From Combretum micranthum (taxonomy: Eukaryota > Streptophyta > Magnoliopsida > Myrtales > Combretaceae): a DNA stretch of 64,000 nucleotides. The notes beneath the pieces are model-generated. The model was not told the origin of the DNA, ran no database searches, and saw nothing but the letters and a program-made list of their open reading frames with translations. The stretch spans positions 482,144-546,143 of the forward strand of contig JAMXBD010000964.1 in the NCBI GenBank assembly GCA_024138025.1. The letters run 5' to 3'. Of this stretch, positions 36,276 to 46,513 are shown piece after piece (position 1 is the first letter of the stretch; the number at the start of each line of letters is the position of its first letter). Made by a program: the position numbers and the translations under genes.

Positions 36276-37083
36276 AGGGTTTACCACAAAATTGTTTTTT
36301 CATGCACGAATACCTGGATTATGATTCCCAAATACCAATTAATTCTGAGAATTCCGCATTTGGTATCTAAATTCAAATACTATGTGAAATTTAAGAATTT
36401 AGGAAGAAAGAAAGTAAAGATGGCTCAAATATTATATTTTGAATGATAATTGAATAACTTCTTTGAGGCATACAATTTATATGGAAAAGTAAAACTTACT
36501 AGAAAAGGAAAATGATTGAAAAAAGAAAATCAACATTAAATGGCATTCAAAAGGTATTCTTTTGAATGATAACTGGAAAAAAAAATCTCATTAAAAGACA
36601 TTAATGGAAAGTAATTAAATATCCAATTAAAGCCTATTAAAAGATATTGAAAAAATATTAATTGAATTACTATTGACTACATCATTTGGATTTATCACAA
36701 AACAATCAATTTGCGTACAAAAACGTAGAGTGTGATCCTTAAATACCAATTGATTTTGAGAATTGTATTTGGCATCCAAATTCAAATATTATGTGAAATT
36801 CGAGAATTTAGGAAGAAAGAGAGCAAAGGCGACTCAAATATTATATTTTGAATGATAAGTAAATAAATTCTTTACCTTGATGCATATAATTTATATAGAA
36901 AAATAAAATTTCCAGAAAAGGAAAAGGACTAAAAAAAGAAAACCCTATTAACGAAAAGATATTCTTTTGAATGATAACTGAAAAAAAAATCATATTAAAA
37001 GATATTAATGGAAAGTAATTAAAATATCCAATTAAAGTTTATTAAAAGATATTGAAAAAATATTGATTGAATCATTATTGATC
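36276..37083. repeat. Two tandem copies of a 411-bp unit
   Basis: The segment from about 36276 to 36686 is followed directly by a second copy from about 36687 to 37083. Anchors are AATACCAATT at 36331 and 36742, the block AAATTTAGGAAGAAAG or its variant, the block ATATTATATTTTGAATGATAA, and the ends AAAAGATATTGAAAAAATATT. The spacing is a constant 411 bp apart from small indels. Copies differ by scattered substitutions and an indel near 36870. No coding potential is visible. Confidence 0.85.
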
Positions 37084-37403
37084 GCCCCTGTTTAGGAAAA
37101 ATTAGCCCTCGAATTTTCACTATGTCATGTAACATCTACTTGAAATTAATTAAACAAGCCCTAGACAAATCAATCCAACCATGACTAGTTAAGCCATTCT
37201 AATTGACCATCAGTCCATTTTGTACACTTCTTGAACGTATTTTCACCTTTTCCAGAATGGTACAAATAGACTGAAAAAATGTTATTTCTCAGCCAATCAT
37301 CCTCAATAGCTTTAGATGTCGTACATGACCCCCTTATAAGTAAATTTTTTTTTACCATCTCCAGTCTCATACTTTTGTTCAAGATACTTAATATCTAAAA
37401 TTG
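37084..37403 (-). pseudogene. Left part of an old open frame split by the Sirevirus
   Basis: The minus strand from 37403 back to about 37325 stays open in the same frame as the acidic frame on the other side of the Sirevirus (47885-48077). This side encodes a short hydrophilic tail rich in K, Y and D and then meets a stop. The host sequence thus looks like the end of a decayed coding region, possibly another retroelement polyprotein. The product is not recognised. Confidence 0.4.
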
Positions 37404-37408
37404 GTACA
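37404..37408. repeat. Target-site duplication GTACA (left)
   Basis: GTACA directly precedes the 5' LTR and is repeated right after the 3' LTR at 47885-47889. Confidence 0.9.
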
Positions 37409-39041
37409 TGTTGATTTCTCTCAAGAGATGATTTCGATGATAACAAAAAGAGTTAAATGTTTCTCATATAATTTGTTTAAGTGTGCAGAAATGAATGTTA
37501 GCAATATAGAATCATATCAGAAAGTTTATCAAAAGGATAAATATTATTTATATTATACATCAGAAGGTAACTCATAGACTTGGACATAGAGAGAATAACT
37601 TTTCAGAAGGTTACTCAGAAGATATATATATATATATATATAGACCTACAGTGATGAGTTTAATACTCAGAAGGAAACTCAGAAGGTACATGAACTGCAC
37701 AAAATCAAATGTTTTCAAACACGATTCAGTTTTTGAAGACCTAGCTCCAAATGTTGAGTATAAATTGGGTGTTATACTCAATGTGTTCCACAAAGTTAGA
37801 TTAAATCCACAGGGTTTGTTTTAGAATTCTTAAATTGATTGAAGGAACACGAAAATACTTTTGAAGAAAATACAAGTTCAATTCGAAAAGTTCAAACTAA
37901 TTTTTTTTTTTTCAAAAGTAATAATTATTTTAAGGAGAAAGTTAGTTTGAAGAATTTACAAGGACAGAAATTTGTGGATTGCGTCCAAATCATTTCACGT
38001 GAAGATTGAAGATGAGCATGAATAGTGGATAATGTGCAGTGAATCAACACGATCAAGATTAAGTCCGATTTTTCAGTTTTTGGATAAACATATCAGTTGC
38101 AAGATGTTTATATTATCATCAGAAGCTGGATTATGAAGATCAATTCAAATATTCAAATTCAAATTGAGTCAATCGAAGATAATTGGAAGCAGATTTTTCA
38201 GAAATGACTGAGCTGATTCAACGCGCAAAAAATCTGGGAGAATTGAGCCAATTGAGCTTCTAACCATTGCAATATTTCAAATAAAAAGGAGGACGAAGCA
38301 GAGAGAAAAGAAAAAATTTTTTAGATCAACTCAGAAACAATACGAGAAACTCAGAAAGTCCAAGCATTCGAAATCTGTCAATTTTATTTTACTGTTCATT
38401 GAGCGAAAAATTGAGGAAACTCAAATTTTATATTCCTCTTGATTTGATTTTACTCTTTGTGAGTTGAGAGTTACAAGTAGGCTTAGTTGATTGATTGTTT
38501 GTGAGAATCAAGCTAAGTGAATTATAGCCAAAAGATTGGCAAATACTTCTTGTAATTTCTTTGATTTGATTGGATAGTGGAACACATCGGTGAGGAGTAT
38601 CGGGACCCTGGCTTGGAGCTGGAAGAGAGGATTGACACACAAGGCGGAACCTCTATACATCGATTTGCAATTTCTTCTCCTTATCTCTCTTTATTTTGGT
38701 ACTTAATTGTTTATGTTTTATATATGTATTATATGCTCAGAAGGTTAATCAGAAAGTTCATTGCATATAGATATTTACTCATAAGGTTAATCAGAGAGTA
38801 AATTGTTAACATTTTTCTTACTCAGAGAGTTAGGTAGAAGGTTTACACGTTTGAAAGAGTTGTTTCAATTTTGATTCGAATTTTTCCTTAAAGTTTTTAT
38901 TTGTTTAAATTACTGTTTCAAGAAAGTTTTTAAATCCATTTTAATAGAATAACCAAGTGGTGTGAAATTTATTCAAAATTTTGAAAAGTAAATTTTATAA
39001 CCAATTCACCCCCCCTCTTGGTTATCTTTTTGGGACCAACA
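37409..39041 (+). repeat. 5' LTR of the Sirevirus (1633 bp)
   Basis: Begins TGTTGATTTCTC and ends GGGACCAACA, 5-bp inverted ends TGTTG/CAACA. It holds an AT microsatellite at about 37621-37641 and many CAGAAGG words (for example 37604, 37668, 37682, 38737). The small ORFs inside it are not genes. Confidence 0.95.
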
Positions 39042-39043
39042 AT

Positions 39044-39055
39044 TGGTATCAGAGC
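39044..39055 (+). promoter_or_regulatory. Primer binding site, initiator tRNA-Met
   Basis: TGGTATCAGAGC, the perfect complement expected for the 3' end of plant tRNA-iMet, two bases after the 5' LTR. Confidence 0.95.
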
Positions 39056-39089
39056 AGTGTTCTTATATTTTTTTAAGTGATCTTTACAA

Positions 39090-40862
39090 ATGGCTGATAA
39101 CAATATTGCTATTAACTAAGCTCCATATTTTGATGGAGCAAACTATCTCTACTGGAAAATGCGTATGTCCACTTATATAAAAGCTAATGACTATGGTTCT
39201 TGGCTGGTAATTGCTTTTGGAGATTCACAAGCGACATTGTCTGATGATGCCAATTTCAATGATGAGGAACTAAAGCTCATTGAGAAGAACAATAAAGCTA
39301 AGAATCTCTTACTCACTACTATAGCTCCTTCCGAATTCTATTTAATTTCTTCTTGTGAAACTGCGAAAGACATTTGGGATACACTATCCAAAACTTATGA
39401 AGGAACTAATACTATTAAGGAAACAAAGATTAATTCCTTGCTGCAACAATATGAGTTGTTTAAGATCAAACCTGATGAGAAAATGGATGACTTCTCTTGG
39501 AAAGAAAATGGATGATTCTGATTTAGTCAGGAAGATACTCAGAATATTGCCAAAGTCATGGGATGCTAAAAAGACAGCAATTGAAGAAGCCCAAGACCTG
39601 AACAAGCTAACTCTTAGTCAACTAAGGGAGAAATTACTAGCTATGAGTCACACATTAACACAACTGAGGAAGCAGAAGGAAGTTCAAGAGCAATAGCATT
39701 CAAAGCAAGAAAAGTCACAAATGATGAAACTGATTCAGATGATGACAACATTGAAGAAAGTGTTGGCATGCTTGCAAAAGATTGAGCAAGTTCTTTAAAG
39801 GTAAGAAATATAACAATTTCAGTAAACTAATAAAATCAAGTGCAGGAAAGAATTACAAAGAAAAGGAAGAAAAGAAAGAAAAGAAGGAACTCGTGTGTTA
39901 CGAATGCAAACAACCTGGTCACATCAAGTACGAGTGTCCTATATTGAAAGAAAATGAAGAAATTCAAGAAGAAAAGCCGTGCTATGATGGCGACATGGAG
40001 TGATCTTGATGAATCAGAAGATACAAGTGACAATGAAGAAGAAGCAAATTTGTGCTTGATGGCTGCATCTGAGGTACATTCTGATTCCGATGAAGATATA
40101 AATGAAAATGACATTTATTCCGAAATGAAAAAGTTACTTAAGCATTAAAAAGGGCAGATGTAAAAATCACGAAATTAGAAGTAGAAAACAAAGCTCTTAA
40201 AACGAAAAGGATGTTTTGCGTCAAACTAATAAACTTCTTATTGATGAAAATGATATTTTGAAAAATGACAATGAGAAATTGTTTGTCAAAACTGATGGTG
40301 TCAAGAAAGAAAATGAAGTTTTGAAAACCGAAATTAAGGAATTAAAAGGAAGAGTGAAGATCTTCTCAATCAATAAAGAACACGTTCAACAAATTTAATG
40401 AAAGTGATAAGAAATTGAATATGTTAATTGGAAGTCAAAGACCGTCTTTTATCAAACATGGGTTAGGATATGAATCTGGAAATTCATCAAACAATTGAAA
40501 AAGACGATTTTTGTGAAAGAAAATAAACCAGCGAATAATCAAGCTTCTGTTCATAACGAGAAAGGCAAGAACAGTAACAGCAGAAGGAACATCAGAAGGT
40601 ATGTTCAACCAAGCTATCCTAGCAGAAGGTACATCAGAAGGTACAGGTATGCTTATAATGATTATCCAACACATCATAATTATAAAAGGGAAATCAAAGG
40701 TATTATCAACAACCATATGCATGTTCATTTTGTAATAAAATAGGTCATATTGAAAAATATTGTTTCTACAAAAGAAACAAGCTTAGTACACATCAAGTTA
40801 AGAAACAAGATAAGATGAGCTTGACTTATCAAGGACCCAAGTTTGTTTGGGTTCCTAAAAAG
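39090..40862 (+). pseudogene. Sirevirus gag with two separated CCHC knuckles
   Basis: The frame opens at ATG 39090 (M-A-D-N-N) but meets TAA at 39117. The context N-stop-A-P-Y-F-D-G suggests a CAA to TAA change. The body carries the copia gag signature (Y-W-K-M-R-M, W-D-T-L-S-K-T-Y-E-G-T near 39380) and a frame break near 39500. A first zinc knuckle C-X2-C-X4-H-X4-C lies at 39896-39937. A coiled-coil-like stretch rich in E, K, L and N follows (40216-40390), then a second knuckle at 40722-40763 (C-S-F-C...G-H...C). Two widely spaced knuckles with a coiled coil between them fit Sirevirus gag. Confidence 0.85.
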
Positions 40863-40864
40863 GT

Positions 40865-41431
40865 TTGATCACCTTATTTTCATTTGCAGGAATAAGGAGC
40901 AAAAATAAAAGGAACATGGTACTTGGAGATCCTTCCTTGTTCACTAGCATAGTTTGGAAAGAAAAAGGGTATGTAAGATTTGGTGATGATAGCCGTGGTA
41001 AAATCATTGGAACAAGTACAATTGGTTATCCCCCATACATGATTGAAAATGTTTCGTTAGTCAAAGGATTAAAACACAATCTTTTAAGCATAAGTCAACT
41101 ATGTGATAAAGGCTATCAAATGAATTTTGAGAAAAACAAATGTTTTGCATATAATTCCGATGGAATTAAATTATTTGAAGGATATAGAAAAAGAAATGTA
41201 TATTTAATTACTCCATCTGATATGAATGTTGAATGTTGCTTTTTGACTATGAATGATAGTATTTATGTATGGCACAAAAAACTAGGACATGTGAATTTCA
41301 ATCACTTGGAAAAATTATCTAAAAAGAATATTGTTGTTGGTTTACCCAAAATCAATATAAAGCATGATATTAAATGTTCAACTTGTTTAAAGAATAAAAT
41401 GGTTCAATTTCACACAAAAGCATCAATTTAA
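40865..41431 (+). pseudogene. Sirevirus protease remnant and GAG-pre-integrase domain
   Basis: The 188-codon frame starts at the point where the copia protease should be. The segment G-D-P-S-L-F-T and R-F-G-D-D-S-R-G-K-I-I-G is the part of the protease after the active site. The preceding W-Y-L-D-S-G-C-S-R-H-M region is absent: the DNA runs TGGTACTTGG straight into AGATCC near 40916-40932. Residues 130-188 hold the GAG-pre-integrase zinc site (W-H-K-K-L-G-H-V-N...C-S-T-C). The frame stops at 41429, where the integrase core should continue. Confidence 0.88.
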
Positions 41432-42350
41432 TGACAACTAAAAGACCACTTGAACTTTTACATCTTGACTTATTTGGACCTACTAGAACTTGAGTCTAGG
41501 AGGAAGCAAATATGGTCTTGTAATAGTGGATGATTTTTCAAGATATACATGGGTGTTCTTTTTAAAGCATAAATCAGAAACTTTTGAGATTTTTCAAAAT
41601 TTGCTAAACAAATACAAAATGAAAAAGGTTTTTCCATTGTTTCTTTAAGAACTGATCATGGTACAGAATTTGATAATGCATCATTTATATTTTTTGTGAG
41701 AAATGGAATACAACATAATTTTTCTGCTCCATATACACCTCAACAAAATGGAGTAGTTGAAAGAAGAATAGAACAATACAAGAGATGACACGTTCTATGT
41801 TGAATGAAAGTAAAATAGCTAAACATTTTTGGGCTGAAGGTTGCAACTGCATGCTATATCATGAATAGAGTATACATTAGACCTCATACTACAAAAACAT
41901 CTTATGAATTATTTCGTGGTAGAAAACCATCCGTTTCATACTTTCATGTGTTTGGTTGTACATGTTTTGTGAAAAAGAATACACATAACCTTGGAAAATT
42001 TGATGAAAGATCAGATGAAGCAATTTTTCTTGGATATTCACACATAGTAAAGCATATATGTGTTTAACAAAACAACAAAAATAGTTGAAGAATCATAAAT
42101 GTAAGTTTATTGATGTAAAAGATGATTTTGATGATGATGATGTACTACTATTGAGAATAAATTAATGATGTGAATGAGAAGAAGGTTGATACAGCTGATA
42201 TACATAATACTGCAATTCTACAAGAATCTGAGGCAGAAGGTAAAGCAGAAGGTAAAGCAGAAGGTAAGGCAGAGGGTAAGCAAAAGTTAAATTTGATACT
42301 CCTGAAAGCTCAAAGGCTTGGAAATATAAATCTTCACATCCACCAAGTTT
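41432..42350 (+). pseudogene. Sirevirus integrase core and linker
   Basis: Broken frames read the DDE integrase of Ty1/copia: L-D-L-F-G-P-T near 41461, V-D-D-F-S-R-Y-T-W near 41527, R-T-D-H-G-T-E-F-D near 41650 and Q-Q-N-G-V-V-E-R near 41745. An intact piece at 41861-42067 has the T-S-Y-E-L-F-R-G-R-K-P and H-V-F-G-C segments. The linker to the RT contains a 12-bp minisatellite (42233-42283). Confidence 0.88.
42233..42283 (+). repeat. 12-bp coding minisatellite
   Basis: About four units of GCAGAAGGTAAA, encoding A-E-G-K repeats, lie between the integrase and RT. The unit contains the CAGAAGG word that also recurs in the LTR. Confidence 0.9.
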
Positions 42351-42356
42351 AATTAT

Positions 42357-44010
42357 TGGTGATATTGAATGTGGAACTAGAACTAGATCTAAGTTACAAG
42401 AGCTTGAAAATCATTTTGCTTTGATATCTGAAATAGAACCAAGTAACATAGATGAAGCATTGAATGATGAAAATTGGATAAATGCTATGCATGAAGAATT
42501 AAATCAATTTCAAAGAAATAATGTTTGGAACTTAGTCCCTAGACCTGAAGATAAATCAATTATAGGAACTAAATGGGTATAAAGAATAAATTGGATGAAA
42601 ATGGTAAAATTGTTAGAAATAAAGCAAGGCTTGTAGCTAAAGGATATTCTCAAGAAGAAGGAATAGACTATGATGAAACTTATGCACCAGTTGCTAGATT
42701 GGAAGCTATAAGATTATTGCTAGCTTTTGCATGTTATAAAAATTTCAAATTATTTCAAATGGATGTAAAAAGTGCATTTTTGAATGGCTATATTAAAGAA
42801 GAAGTGTATGTTGAACAACCACCAGGATTTGAGGATACATTTAAGCCTGATCATGTTTTTAAATTAAGAAAAGCTTTGTATGGTTTAAAACAAGCACCAA
42901 GCATGGTATGAGAGACTTAGTGAATATCTCATAACTAGTGGATATCAAAGAGGTACTATTGACACTACTTTATTTTTGAAATATTACAATGATGATATAA
43001 TTGTTGTGCAAATATATGTTGATGATATAATTTTTGGATCTACTAATGAAAAATATTGTCAAGAATTTGCAAAGCTTATGCAGGCTGAATTTGAAATGTC
43101 CATGATGGGAGAATTAAATTTCTTTTTGGGATTACAAATCAAGCAAACAAAGGATGGAATCTTCATTCATCAAGAGAAATATACCAAACAAATTCTGAAA
43201 AAGTTTGGATTTGAGAACTCAAAAGAAGCTGCTACACCAATGAGTTCATCTATAAGGTTAGATAGTGATTCCAAAGGTAAGAAAATTAATGAAAAACTTT
43301 ATAGAAGTTTAATTGGTTCTCTTTTGTATTTGACTGCATCTAGGCCAGATATATTGTTTTCTGTGTGTATTTGTGCAAGATTTCAAAGTAGTCCTACTGA
43401 AACTTTAAAAGCTGTCAAAAGAATTTTTAAGTATATTGCTGGTACTGCAAAATTAGGAATTTGGTATCCTAAAAATGAAAATTTTGAATTAATAGGATAT
43501 TCAGATGCTGATTATGCAGGATGTAAAATTGATAGAAAAAGTACTTCTGGAACTTGTCAATTTTTGGGAAATAAATTAATTTCTTGGTCTTCCAAGAAAC
43601 AAAATTCAGTTGCTTTATCTACAGCAGAAGCTGAATATGTCTCAATTGGAAATTGTTGTGCACAAATTCTTTGGATAAAACAACAATTACAAGATTTTGG
43701 ATTAAAATATAAAAATATTTCAATTAAATGTGATAATACAAGTGCAATAAATTTAACAAAAAATCCCGTACATCATTCTAGGACTAAACATATAGAAATT
43801 AGACATCATTTCATAAGAGATCATGTAAATAATGGGAATATTAATATAGAATTTGTCTCAACTGAAAATCAATATGCTGATATATTTACCAAACCTCTAG
43901 ATAAAATAAGATTTGAATTTTTACGAAATGAAATTGGAATATGTAATCCTTTTTTTTTTTTTAAAAAGGAGGAAATTGGCGGTATTTTTTTTTTGGGAAC
44001 ATGCAAATAA
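42357..44010 (+). pseudogene. Sirevirus reverse transcriptase and RNase H
   Basis: RT blocks are G-T-K-W-V (then a one-base gap near 42580), [29 protein letters not shown] and L-Y-G-L-K-Q-A-P. There is a second break near 42905, then Y-V-D-D-I-I-F-G-S in the 344-codon frame 42976-44010. That frame goes on to RNase H: D-A-D-Y-A-G, S-T-S-G, S-S-K-K-Q, S-T-A-E-A-E-Y, and D-N-T-S-A-I with H-S-R-T-K-H-I. The YVDD box and RNase H acidic residues are intact. Two frame breaks remain, so the polyprotein is not continuous. Confidence 0.93.
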
Positions 44011-44107
44011 TGTCCCTTATTCCCAACGCCCTGCTACTCAAACGTCACCCTCTGATCATAATCAAAAACACATCTTTACTCTCTTTATTCTTCATTTCTG
44101 TTATTGA

Positions 44108-45496
44108 TTGCTAAGTTCTTCATCATCCTTCAAAAATTTTCCTACAATGTCTTCACGCAAGTCATTCCGACTAGCTTCTAAGGGGTTTAAGTCGAAACCA
44201 GTAGAGGGAACTATATCAATAGAGGATGATCCCTTAGACTCTGAAGAAACCCTAGAAACGTTGACAAAGGAAGGAAATCGACGAGAAAAAAGGTCTAAGA
44301 TGGAACAAGATCAACAAACCAAGAATGATGACCAAGAGGAAGAAAGAAAGGAAGAAGAAACTTCCTCAGAGGAACCCATTGCTTCCTCTGACTTCTTCTC
44401 AGAGAGTAGTTCAGAGACTACTCCCTTTACTCCTCAATCACAAAAGAAAAGGAAAACGACTCCTCGTACTTCCAAGATAACTCCACAAGCAAAAAGACAG
44501 AAACTTTCTTCACGTAAGATTCTCGAATGTTCTTTTGTTGATGTTAAATTCTTTAGAGAACATGGATTTGATTGTGAAGAATGGCTTGGACGAATAGGAT
44601 GTCAAAAACTATGTAGTCTTTTTGATATTGTAGATGGTTCTTTAATCCATGAATTCTATGATCATCTTCAACAGTTGGATGAGTCTGTTCTAAAAACAAA
44701 AATAAGAGGAAAAACTTTTTCTTTAAATAGGACAGATTTGATAACATGTTTTGATATGAATGATCAGAAGGATGATATAAGGATTCTACAATATGATAGA
44801 AAATCGCTGTACAAAGAGTTAAATGATGGAGTTGGAAACTTTGTAGAAAAAGATATTTTTTCAACAGAGTTTGAATTGGTTGTGAGGTTGCTTCACAAGT
44901 TAGTTATTGACTGCATTCTTCCTAAGAATGGCAGTACAACATCTATTTCGAAAGAGGAGGCCATTGTTATATTGGCCATGAAGAAAAACTGGAAGCTTGA
45001 TATGGTAGGGATGATTCTGCGTCATATTTGGAGAACTAGGAATAATAAGCCATATGGAAATATGCTAATGAGGTTATTTGAGTTCAAGAAAATACATATT
45101 TCCAAAAATCCCAAAATTCCTATTGCATTAAAGAAGATAGGTGAAACTAATTTAAAGAAAATGGGAATCCAAGTGGTAGATTATTTTTGGTTTCCCAAAG
45201 ATGGCTCATGCTATCTTAATCCTCAGTATAGCAAAGGTAAATTTGATTGGGAAAAGATTAGATCAATCGCTGAGGGGGAGATAGTCTATCAAGCAGAAGG
45301 TTCCTCAAAAGGAACCAAGGCAAAGAAGATAAGAAGAAAACCTCAAAAAGGAAAGGAAAAGAACAAGGGCAGAAAGTACTCCATAAGAACAGGAGGCAAG
45401 TTTGAGATCAAAGAAGTGAAAGGAGGAATCATGATAGTGACTCAGAAAGTGAGTCAGGGTAGGACTTACCTTGATCCGAGAGGTGAATCTTCATAG
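44108..45496 (+). CDS. Sirevirus third ORF (env-like position)
   Basis: A single open frame of 462 codons, 97 bases after the pol stop. Another good start lies at 44147 (M-S-S-R-K-S-F). The first 130 residues are a charged, Ser/Thr/Glu-rich region. Residues about 140-370 form an ordered domain with F-F-R-E-H-G-F-D, E-F-Y-D-H-L, R-G-K-T-F-S-L-N-R and I-W-R-T-R-N-N-K-P-Y-G. This resembles plant proteins annotated as putative plant transposon protein. The C-terminus is very basic (K-R-K-G motifs). I see no signal peptide or membrane segment inside it. Position matches the env-like gene of SIRE-type elements; an envelope function is not shown. It is the best preserved ORF of the element. Confidence 0.75.
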   Translation: MLSSSSSFKNFPTMSSRKSFRLASKGFKSKPVEGTISIEDDPLDSEETLETLTKEGNRREKRSKMEQDQQTKNDDQEEERKEEETSSEEPIASSDFFSESSSETTPFTPQSQKKRKTTPRTSKITPQAKRQKLSSRKILECSFVDVKFFREHGFDCEEWLGRIGCQKLCSLFDIVDGSLIHEFYDHLQQLDESVLKTKIRGKTFSLNRTDLITCFDMNDQKDDIRILQYDRKSLYKELNDGVGNFVEKDIFSTEFELVVRLLHKLVIDCILPKNGSTTSISKEEAIVILAMKKNWKLDMVGMILRHIWRTRNNKPYGNMLMRLFEFKKIHISKNPKIPIALKKIGETNLKKMGIQVVDYFWFPKDGSCYLNPQYSKGKFDWEKIRSIAEGEIVYQAEGSSKGTKAKKIRRKPQKGKEKNKGRKYSIRTGGKFEIKEVKGGIMIVTQKVSQGRTYLDPRGESS

Positions 45497-45507
45497 TCCT
45501 CGGTTCG

Positions 45508-45980
45508 ATGCTAGTTGAAAAGCTCATCAGTGAACACTTCGAGTCAATCAAGCAATCTCTGATAGAATCTATTCTTCATTCTTTAAAGATTTTTGTGTTG
45601 ATCGTGAGCCTAGTCATCTCATCCTTCCTACCTCAAGCTCAACCTGAGTATGTCTCCCCTGCTGAACAACCTGATCTGCATTTTTCTCCTATACAAGAAG
45701 ATGTTGCCTATGATCAACCTAATTCTGATCAATTCGAGAGTGCAACAATTCAAGCTAAGGATTCTCTCACTCCCTGGCTATTCTTCCTTCTAATCCATCT
45801 GCAGATTCTTTTTCTTCTAATCAACCATCTGAAGTGGAGGTGATACAGTTGTTCTAACCTTTCTTCAACTCCACAATTTGGTACCAAGTCAGATTCCACC
45901 AATAATCCCTCTAGCAAGACAAGTTTTTCAACAAAGAAGAAAAATGAAAGCTCAAAAGAAAGGATTTTACCTTCCTTATA
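45508..45980 (+). pseudogene. Possible C-terminal continuation of the third ORF, with a membrane-like segment
   Basis: A 111-codon frame (45508-45843) begins M-L-V-E-K-L and contains a hydrophobic run F-V-L-I-V-S-L-V-I-S-S-F-L. An acidic, Pro/Gln-rich part follows. A third frame then gives a Ser/Lys-rich end to about 45980. Env-like proteins of Sireviruses usually end in a hydrophobic segment, so this may be the broken-off end of the preceding ORF (frame offset of two). Confidence 0.5.
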
Positions 45981-46114
45981 AAAAAGACTAATTAATCTGT
46001 TTCTTTTATGACTTTGTTTCAAGACTTATATTTCGTTTTGGTCTGTAATATTTGACTTCTTGATGCTTATTTCATATGCATATTTCTCCTTTTAATCTCT
46101 TTTGTGATGCTAAC

Positions 46115-46128
46115 AAAAAGGGGGAGAA
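46115..46128 (+). promoter_or_regulatory. Upstream polypurine tract copy
   Basis: AAAAAGGGGGAGAA followed by TG, identical to the tract next to the 3' LTR and 141 bp before it. Repeated polypurine tracts here are a described Sirevirus trait. Confidence 0.8.
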
Positions 46129-46255
46129 TGAGGCTAGAGATGTTGCTGGTTTTTGCGTGCTGAAATACTGGGAGTTTATGTGCTGAGTTTATATGCTGCT
46201 GCTCTACTTGAATTTTGTTTTAACAAAAATATTTTTTTGGGGTTTTATTATCATC

Positions 46256-46269
46256 AAAAAGGGGGAGAA
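46256..46269 (+). promoter_or_regulatory. Polypurine tract for plus-strand priming
   Basis: AAAAAGGGGGAGAA lies directly before the TG of the 3' LTR, as required for second-strand priming. Confidence 0.9.
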
Positions 46270-46480
46270 TGTTGATTTCTCTCAAGAGATGATTTCGATG
46301 ATAACAACAAGAGTTAAATGTTTCTCATATAATTTGTTTAAGTGTGCAGAAATGAATGTTAGTAATATAGAATCATATCAGAAAGTTTATCAGAAGGATA
46401 AATATTATTTATATTATACATCAGAAGGTAACTCAGAGACTTGGACATAGAGAGAATAACTTTTCAGAAGGTTACTCAGA

Positions 46481-46513
<33 letters not shown>

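Noticed and set aside
39044..39055. tRNA-like match TGGTATCAGAGC as a tRNA gene
   Set aside because: Only the 3' complement is present, directly after an LTR; it is a primer binding site. No tRNA or rRNA gene was seen in the window.
44553..44864. 103-codon minus-strand frame opposite the Sirevirus third ORF
   Set aside because: It is the antisense shadow of a clearly coding plus-strand frame.
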